Source: Candidatus Saccharibacteria bacterium UBA3723 | GTDB taxonomy: Bacteria; Patescibacteriota; Saccharimonadia; Saccharimonadales; Saccharimonadaceae | Assembly (NCBI GenBank): GCA_002371895.1 | Contig: DFHM01000013.1 | Coordinates: 34,167-49,430 of the forward strand | Reading direction: 5' to 3' | Length of the DNA: 15,264 nt | Part shown: in pieces, positions 10,556-15,264 of the stretch | Numbering within the stretch: the stretch's first letter is position 1 | Layout of the letters: every line of letters starts with the position of its first letter | Translations under genes and position numbers: made by a program | The notes under the pieces: model-generated | What the model saw: the letters and a program-made list of their open reading frames with translations, nothing else | Told to the model about the DNA's origin: nothing | Databases searched by the model: none

Positions 10556-13224
10556 TATTTTTCTTGGACGATTAGAGTATATAGGACGGTCTGGCCGTCT
10601 TCGCGAACGATAGCGAAGGCCTTAGCTTCACGGGTGAGGAGATTGTAGCCAATGAGAACATTGTATTTTTGCCCATCGGCGTTAATTGTGATGGTCTGGA
10701 GTGGTCCGCTGACGGATTTCTTGATGGCGGCCTTGATAGTTTCGTCGGACTCGTTGGTATTGATTGGGGTCTCACAGACGGAAATGCGGTAGCCTGCGAG
10801 TTGTTTCTTGGTGTAATCTGTATCGTGACGGAGCTGCTTTTGTTGTAAATCGAATTGTTCGATGGCGGAGGAGTAATCTTCGCTATCATCCTTGCGCTGG
10901 AGCGTCTCCAGTAAGTAACGGCCAAGCGCCATAAGTTGATTTGGTAGTTCTAATAGGCTATCCATGTTGAGCTCGATGCAACCATCGCCAAGGTCGGTGA
11001 CTGGTTCGCCGGTTTCGGTCTCGGCAACCTTCATCAAATCTGCGAGTTCTTTGGTGGTAAGCTTCAAGGAATAGCTCGCGTCGTCATCCTTTACGGTGTA
11101 GCTAGTAATTGCCAGGATATATAGCTCGTATTTGTCCTTCTCTTCTTTCTTGAATAGGGTGCTGAATTTATCGCCATTGGCAATGACTTCGTAGCTATCG
11201 CCTTTTTTGCCGTACAGCGTGGCGGTCGTATGGCTATTGTTGTTGTATTCTACCCAGATATTTTGGAATTCTTCCGAGGAGAAATAGTAATATCTGCTAG
11301 ATGCCGCCTCCATCTTTTTGGTGACCGTACAAACTTCGGTGCAAGGATTGTCTTCAACGATTAGCGGCGTTTTAACATTAATAGAATACTTTGGGTCGTA
11401 TCCGGTTACGTTGCGAGTAGTGGTCTGGTGCATCGCCTTTTTGAAGTTTTCTTCGCCTGCTTTGTCATAAAGATATTGCAAGGCGGTAGTTTCGTGGGAA
11501 GCATCGTATATAATGTCGCGTGCATTCGGTACGATTTCGGCATAATTCAATAAGAATGAAAATGACCAATAGCCAGAATATGAATCAAGTCGATCATTCG
11601 TACTCTTGCCGAGATATTTCTTATTGAAGTGACTATTGTTTAGTAGGTTGTCTGGATCTGGTTGGTTTTTGTACGCCGTGACGGCCGAAAAATTAGCCAA
11701 GGTTTCTACAACAAAATCTTCGGTGCTATATGTTTCGCCGAATTTTTTCACGCAATACCTATCATCGTAATGGTGCCCCAGCTCGTGTGCGACTACTAGA
11801 TGTTTCCCTGGCTCGCTGAGTTTATTTGGGATTATGACGATGTATGGAAGAGATGGAATGCTAAATCTGAGTCTTCGCTCATTTTTGTCCTCTTCGTCGT
11901 CGGATCTCCAAATGCCAATTCTGATTCCAATGTCGCTGGTGTTATGGATCTTTAGATAATATGCGAATATGGTGTTTTCTTTTGAGTATGGACTAGTCAC
12001 ATAGACAGGCATGGCGGTTTCGGCAGCGCTCTTTGGAATACCGTTGCGGATAAGTACATCCTGCATATCTTCGTATTCGTCGTCGTGAATAATTACTCTA
12101 TCGTAGATATAATCGAGGCCAAGATTCTTTTTGTAGTTTTCGACTGCTTGGTCTAGCTGTGATGCTATTTCTTTGGCTGTGTCTGCGGTGATTTTGTCGT
12201 CGCCGTATTCCGTGTAAAATACGATGAATTTTCCGCTGCCAGATAATACGGCCTCGCTAAGGATTGAGACGTCTGTATTTTTCTCTGCGTAGGCTGGTCG
12301 GCCAAAGAACTGAGCCTTCTTTGCGTCGTCTTGGATTTTTGCGGCTTTTTGCGCTTCTTGTGGCGTGCCGAACTTTACTTTATTAAGTCCAATTACGTCG
12401 ATGAGTTTTTGCTTTGTGTCGTCGTCTACTTCGTCTGGGTGTTCGGAAATGAAATTAATCAAATCGTCTATCGGAGATAATTCGAGCTGAGATGATTTAT
12501 ATTCGTCTGGCAGGTTACCTGCGTCAAATGCGGCAGCAAAGCGATATTTTGCGTAATCGTTGGCGGAGATTTTGCCAGCTTCATAGTCGGCGATGATTTT
12601 GTCGCTTGCTGTGGTGTATTTTTCTTGCTCGTTAATAATGCTAGTTTCAATATTGTTACAAAGGCGCGGAGCGATGATGGCGGCTGCGAAAATGATGACC
12701 GGCGTAATCGCGAGTGTGCGCCAAATGCCGCCACCAATGAGCTTGCCAATAATCTTGCCGATGGACCATTTTTCGCGCTTGTAGCGGAGGATCCAACGGG
12801 TGACACCCCAAATAAGGTTGGCAATGCCAATGACGAGGCCAAAGTAAAAGAGAGTGTTGCCGGTGCCGAGGAGCTCGCTGTGTGAGCCGTTGGCGTAGGC
12901 TTTGGAGAGTTTGCTGGTTTGAATGAGGGATTGGCCGGCGGTAATGCAGATTGCGACGGCAACCCAAATAACGATGCGAAGGAATTTAATCCAGCCGTTT
13001 TCTTTTTTCTTTGGTTGGCCTTCGGTTGCCGGTTCGGCTTGAGTTTCGGCGGTTTCGGCCGGTGTTTCGGCTTTTGCCGGCTCTGGCTCCGCTTTTGGTT
13101 CGGCAGGCTCTGCCGGCGTTGTCGGCTCTACTGGCGTTGTTGGTTCCGCCGTAGCTGTGGCCGGCTCTGCGGCTGGTGTTGCAACAGGCGCAGCTGGCGC
13201 TTCGCCTTCAGGTTTCTCACCCAT
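10555..13224 (-). CDS. Large membrane-anchored zinc metalloprotease (gluzincin-like), unknown family
   Basis: The 889-residue product starts with a cytoplasmic Ala/Pro/Glu/Thr low-complexity region (residues about 1-72), then three membrane helices (about 80-101, 122-142 and 168-186). Three helices with the N-terminus inside would place the rest outside the cell. The exported part holds HELGHHYDDRYC (480-491), with zinc ligands His480 and His484 and catalytic Glu481. VVETLANFSA follows, its Glu507 placed 27 residues on as the likely third ligand, a gluzincin-type arrangement. Residues about 645-735 (YYYFSSEEF to YSLKL) resemble a PPC-type beta-sandwich. I do not recognise the family. A strong ribosome binding site, GAGGAGA, lies 8 nt before the ATG. 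It follows cpsB by 48 nt, with its own promoter, and is coupled to the YhhN-like gene. Stop codon is TAA. Confidence 0.85.
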   Translation of the reverse strand: MGEKPEGEAPAAPVATPAAEPATATAEPTTPVEPTTPAEPAEPKAEPEPAKAETPAETAETQAEPATEGQPKKKENGWIKFLRIVIWVAVAICITAGQSLIQTSKLSKAYANGSHSELLGTGNTLFYFGLVIGIANLIWGVTRWILRYKREKWSIGKIIGKLIGGGIWRTLAITPVIIFAAAIIAPRLCNNIETSIINEQEKYTTASDKIIADYEAGKISANDYAKYRFAAAFDAGNLPDEYKSSQLELSPIDDLINFISEHPDEVDDDTKQKLIDVIGLNKVKFGTPQEAQKAAKIQDDAKKAQFFGRPAYAEKNTDVSILSEAVLSGSGKFIVFYTEYGDDKITADTAKEIASQLDQAVENYKKNLGLDYIYDRVIIHDDEYEDMQDVLIRNGIPKSAAETAMPVYVTSPYSKENTIFAYYLKIHNTSDIGIRIGIWRSDDEEDKNERRLRFSIPSLPYIVIIPNKLSEPGKHLVVAHELGHHYDDRYCVKKFGETYSTEDFVVETLANFSAVTAYKNQPDPDNLLNNSHFNKKYLGKSTNDRLDSYSGYWSFSFLLNYAEIVPNARDIIYDASHETTALQYLYDKAGEENFKKAMHQTTTRNVTGYDPKYSINVKTPLIVEDNPCTEVCTVTKKMEAASSRYYYFSSEEFQNIWVEYNNNSHTTATLYGKKGDSYEVIANGDKFSTLFKKEEKDKYELYILAITSYTVKDDDASYSLKLTTKELADLMKVAETETGEPVTDLGDGCIELNMDSLLELPNQLMALGRYLLETLQRKDDSEDYSSAIEQFDLQQKQLRHDTDYTKKQLAGYRISVCETPINTNESDETIKAAIKKSVSGPLQTITINADGQKYNVLIGYNLLTREAKAFAIVREDGQTVLYTLIVQEK

Positions 13225-13251
13225 AAAAAACTCTCCTCAATTCTTATGTTT

Positions 13252-13281
13252 ATTTTAGCACGGCGCTAGATATTAGCGCAA
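13252..13281 (-). promoter_or_regulatory. Promoter of the protease gene
   Basis: On the minus strand TGCTAAAAT is an extended -10 box (TAAAAT at 13252-13257), with TTGCGC (13276-13281) 18 bp upstream. A short leader of about 20 nt carries the GAGGAGA site. It lies over the end of the cpsB-like gene. Confidence 0.55.
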
Positions 13282-13977
13282 AATCTTGCGAGGGTTTTTC
13301 TCGAGAATTTGTTTGAGGCCGGCCTCGTCGTAATAGCGGCCGAGTTTGGCTTGAGCTTTAATAAGATCCGCGGCGGCACGTGGGCGATGAATGTCTGAAC
13401 CAAGGCAGAAAATTAGGCCGTCTTTGGCCATCTTTTTGATGGTCTTGCGAGCCTTGCGACCGTACTGACCGATAATTGAGCCAAAGTTGCACTGCATAAG
13501 GATGCCCATATTGCAGAGCTCGGTGATAAGCGAATAATCTTTCTGGAAGGCCTGGTAGCGCTCTGGGTGGGCAAGGATAGGCTTGTAGCCGGCCTGCTTG
13601 ACCATGAGAAGGACATCTTCGTAGCCGTCCCATTCCCCGCTCATTGGGAGCTCGACGAGGACATATTTGCCGTCGGCGAGTGGGCTGATGGTTTTTGTAG
13701 CGAGTAAATCTAGGATTTCGGTATTGATATAGTTCTCGTTGCCGAGGTAAATGTTGACTTTGATTTTTTCGCGTTCGAGACGAGCGCGGACGTTGGCAAG
13801 TAGGCGCTGGTTTTTGTAGCGCGTGCTGGTCCATTTGCTGTCTGGCACGTAATGTGGCGTGAAGATGATATCCGTAGCTCCGGCATCTGCAAGGCAGCGA
13901 ATCATTTCGATGGACTCTTCGTAATCGCGAGAGCCGTCATCGATGCCTGGCAGGATGTGGGAGTGGATATCGATCAT
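13273..13977 (-). CDS. CpsB/CapC-type PHP-domain protein-tyrosine phosphatase
   Basis: The 234-residue product begins MIDIHSHILPGIDDGSRDYEES, the metal-binding HxH start of CpsB/YwqE-type phosphatases. It continues with FTPHYV (residues about 39-44), a GNENYI segment, VLVELPM, PILAHPERYQAFQ (about 133-145) and CLGSDIHRPRAA (about 191-202), covering the expected His, Glu and Asp ligands of the PHP site. These enzymes dephosphorylate the tyrosine cluster of the partner BY-kinase and so control capsule or exopolysaccharide assembly. The gene follows such a kinase with a one-base TAATG overlap, which supports the pairing. Length is slightly below the roughly 250 residues usual for the family. Stop codon is TAA. 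Confidence 0.95.
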   Translation of the reverse strand: MIDIHSHILPGIDDGSRDYEESIEMIRCLADAGATDIIFTPHYVPDSKWTSTRYKNQRLLANVRARLEREKIKVNIYLGNENYINTEILDLLATKTISPLADGKYVLVELPMSGEWDGYEDVLLMVKQAGYKPILAHPERYQAFQKDYSLITELCNMGILMQCNFGSIIGQYGRKARKTIKKMAKDGLIFCLGSDIHRPRAAADLIKAQAKLGRYYDEAGLKQILEKNPRKILR

Positions 13978-15264
13978 TATTTCTTCTTGTCGCCGTAGTA
14001 GTTGTAGTATTTGGCGATTTTCTTGTTGACGCCGTTCATGACGATACCGGCGATAGGTGCGTCGACCTTGGCAAGCGCGTCGCGGGTAGCAAGAAGGGTT
14101 GCCTTTGGTGTGCTACTGTCTTTAGTGACAACGAGAACTTCGTCTACGATGGTAGCCATAATGACGGAATCGGTAACGCCATTGATTGGGGCGCCATCAA
14201 AGATGATGATGTCGAAGCGCTTCTTGAGGGCTTCTACAAGGGTCTTGTTCTTCTTGGAGCCAAGAAGTTCGCTTGGGTTTGGTGGATAAGCGCCACGGGT
14301 AATGATGCTAAGGTTGCGCATGCCGGTTTTTTGGATGTATTTTGGCGCGTTGGTAAGGGTATCAGCCAAGAGGTTGGAAAGACCAGTAACGTTTGGCACG
14401 CCAAAGATTTTGTGGAGGCGGCCCTTGCGGAGATCGCAGTCGATGATAAGGACGCGCTTGCCTGCCTGTGCGAAGGAAACAGCAAGGTTGGAGGAAACGA
14501 AGGATTTGCCTTCGCTAGCCAAGGAGCTTGTGATGAGGATTGTGCTCATTTCCTTGTCTACGCTTGCGAACTGTAAGTTTGTGCGGAGAGCTTTGATGCT
14601 TTCGCTGACCATGGATTTTGGATATTTGGCAACGAGAAGCTCGGTGCTTTGACCCTTGGTTTTGATGTCGCTACGGATGATTTTGCCGGCGATTGGCATA
14701 CCGATTTTGTTTTCGAGATCTTCGCTATATTTGACGCTGTCGTCAAAGTAGAAAATGATAAAGGCGATGGCAAGCACGCCAAAGATTGCGATAATTGCGG
14801 CAATGGCGAGGTCGCGGGTTAGCGTGTTGTTGCTTGGTGTGTCGTTGACTTGGGCCTTGTCGATGACGGAGACGTTGTCGAGGTCGTAGATGTTGCTAAC
14901 TTCGTGGATGAAGTTCTTTGCGATGCGGTTTGCGATGACTGGCGCAAGCTCTGGATCTTCGTCCGTGACGGTGATTTTGATAATTTCAGTGGATTCGACG
15001 GCTTTGACGGAGACGTGCTTGTTGAGCGTGTCGTAATCTTCGTCAAGGTGGAGCTGTTCGATGGTTTGCTGGAGGACGAGCTTGGATTTTACGATTTCGC
15101 TGTAGGTGCTAACGAGTTTCTGGTTGACGGTAAGGTCGCTTTGGGTGATGGCGGAGTTCGCGTTAGCCTGTTGCGCCAAAATGACTGTGGTGTAGCTGCT
15201 GTACATTGGGGTTTTGACTTGCGTGTCGTAGAAATATGTTGCGCCTACGGCTATGATTGCGGCT
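13977..15264 (-). CDS. Wzz-type chain-length regulator fused to BY-tyrosine kinase (5' end outside window)
   Basis: The frame stays open to the window edge, so the start is missing; the Met at 15206 is internal. Visible residues begin with a hydrophobic helix end and TYFYDTQVKTPMYSSYTTVI, typical of the Wzz periplasmic domain. Counting from that Met, a second membrane helix lies at about 133-153. The kinase has Walker A SSLASEGKS (about 227-235), Walker A' RVLIIDCDLR (251-260), Walker B FDIIIFDGAP (331-340) and a C-terminal tyrosine cluster YYNYYG (400-405). The enzyme phosphorylates its own tyrosines and controls polymer length and export. Kinase and Wzz domain are fused in one chain, unlike the split CapA/CapB of many Bacillota. 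It overlaps the phosphatase gene by one base. Confidence 0.94.
   Translation of the reverse strand, partial: AAIIAVGATYFYDTQVKTPMYSSYTTVILAQQANANSAITQSDLTVNQKLVSTYSEIVKSKLVLQQTIEQLHLDEDYDTLNKHVSVKAVESTEIIKITVTDEDPELAPVIANRIAKNFIHEVSNIYDLDNVSVIDKAQVNDTPSNNTLTRDLAIAAIIAIFGVLAIAFIIFYFDDSVKYSEDLENKIGMPIAGKIIRSDIKTKGQSTELLVAKYPKSMVSESIKALRTNLQFASVDKEMSTILITSSLASEGKSFVSSNLAVSFAQAGKRVLIIDCDLRKGRLHKIFGVPNVTGLSNLLADTLTNAPKYIQKTGMRNLSIITRGAYPPNPSELLGSKKNKTLVEALKKRFDIIIFDGAPINGVTDSVIMATIVDEVLVVTKDSSTPKATLLATRDALAKVDAPIAGIVMNGVNKKIAKYYNYYGDKKK

Noticed and set aside
11991..12008. Extra GACTAGTC box followed by ACATAGAC inside the protease gene, similar to box 4 at 1008
   Set aside because: It is a single copy inside a coding frame (VTSPYS) without an 18-bp partner, so chance is the simplest explanation.

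Overview
The window looks like a chromosomal stretch of a small-genome bacterium of the Patescibacteria/CPR kind, most likely Saccharibacteria. That assignment is an inference, made without any database search. It rests on compact genes, short A-rich coupled junctions, several promoters whose -10 box lies only 6-8 bases before the start codon (leaderless mRNAs), and a mix of ordinary ribosomal genes with small membrane and hypothetical proteins. The standard genetic code holds: long frames run uninterrupted with TGA read as stop. Fifteen complete genes end in TAA (13) or TAG (2). The only candidate gene ending in TGA is one whose frame continues open beyond that TGA.

Region 1 (1-1518): the start of rplL and all of rplJ (both minus), with a consensus promoter and a leader of about 150 nt that may be an L10 autoregulatory RNA, then rlmH (plus). 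Between the divergent rplJ and rlmH promoters sits an array of four GACTNGTC boxes at exact 18-bp intervals.

Region 2 (1592-5662): a small unknown protein with a near-consensus promoter, structured 5' and 3' UTRs, a strong terminator and unusual codon use; a single-pass membrane protein with a coiled-coil N-terminus; a leaderless Mbeg1-like (DUF2974) alpha/beta hydrolase; a bidirectional terminator; a multi-pass membrane protein; and an EamA transporter.

Region 3 (5663-8716): a GH97 glycosidase without a signal peptide, preceded by a possible 7-codon leader ORF; a helix-turn-helix protein interrupted by an in-frame TGA, with repeats in its 5' end; an inverted-repeat operator that carries the same boxes as the rplJ/rlmH interval; and a small degenerate HATPase-like protein.

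Region 4 (8764-15264, all minus): in transcription order, a Wzz/BY-kinase fusion, a CpsB-type PHP phosphatase, a large membrane-anchored zinc metalloprotease, a YhhN-like membrane protein, a P-loop nucleotide kinase and a YgjP-type metallopeptidase. Three gene pairs overlap by one base as TAATG. The first two genes form a polysaccharide-export control pair, and the protease may act on the same cell surface.

The most unusual points are the shared 18-bp-spaced operator boxes at two loci, the TGA-interrupted HTH gene lying beside one of them, the recurrent leaderless promoters, and the large uncharacterised protease.
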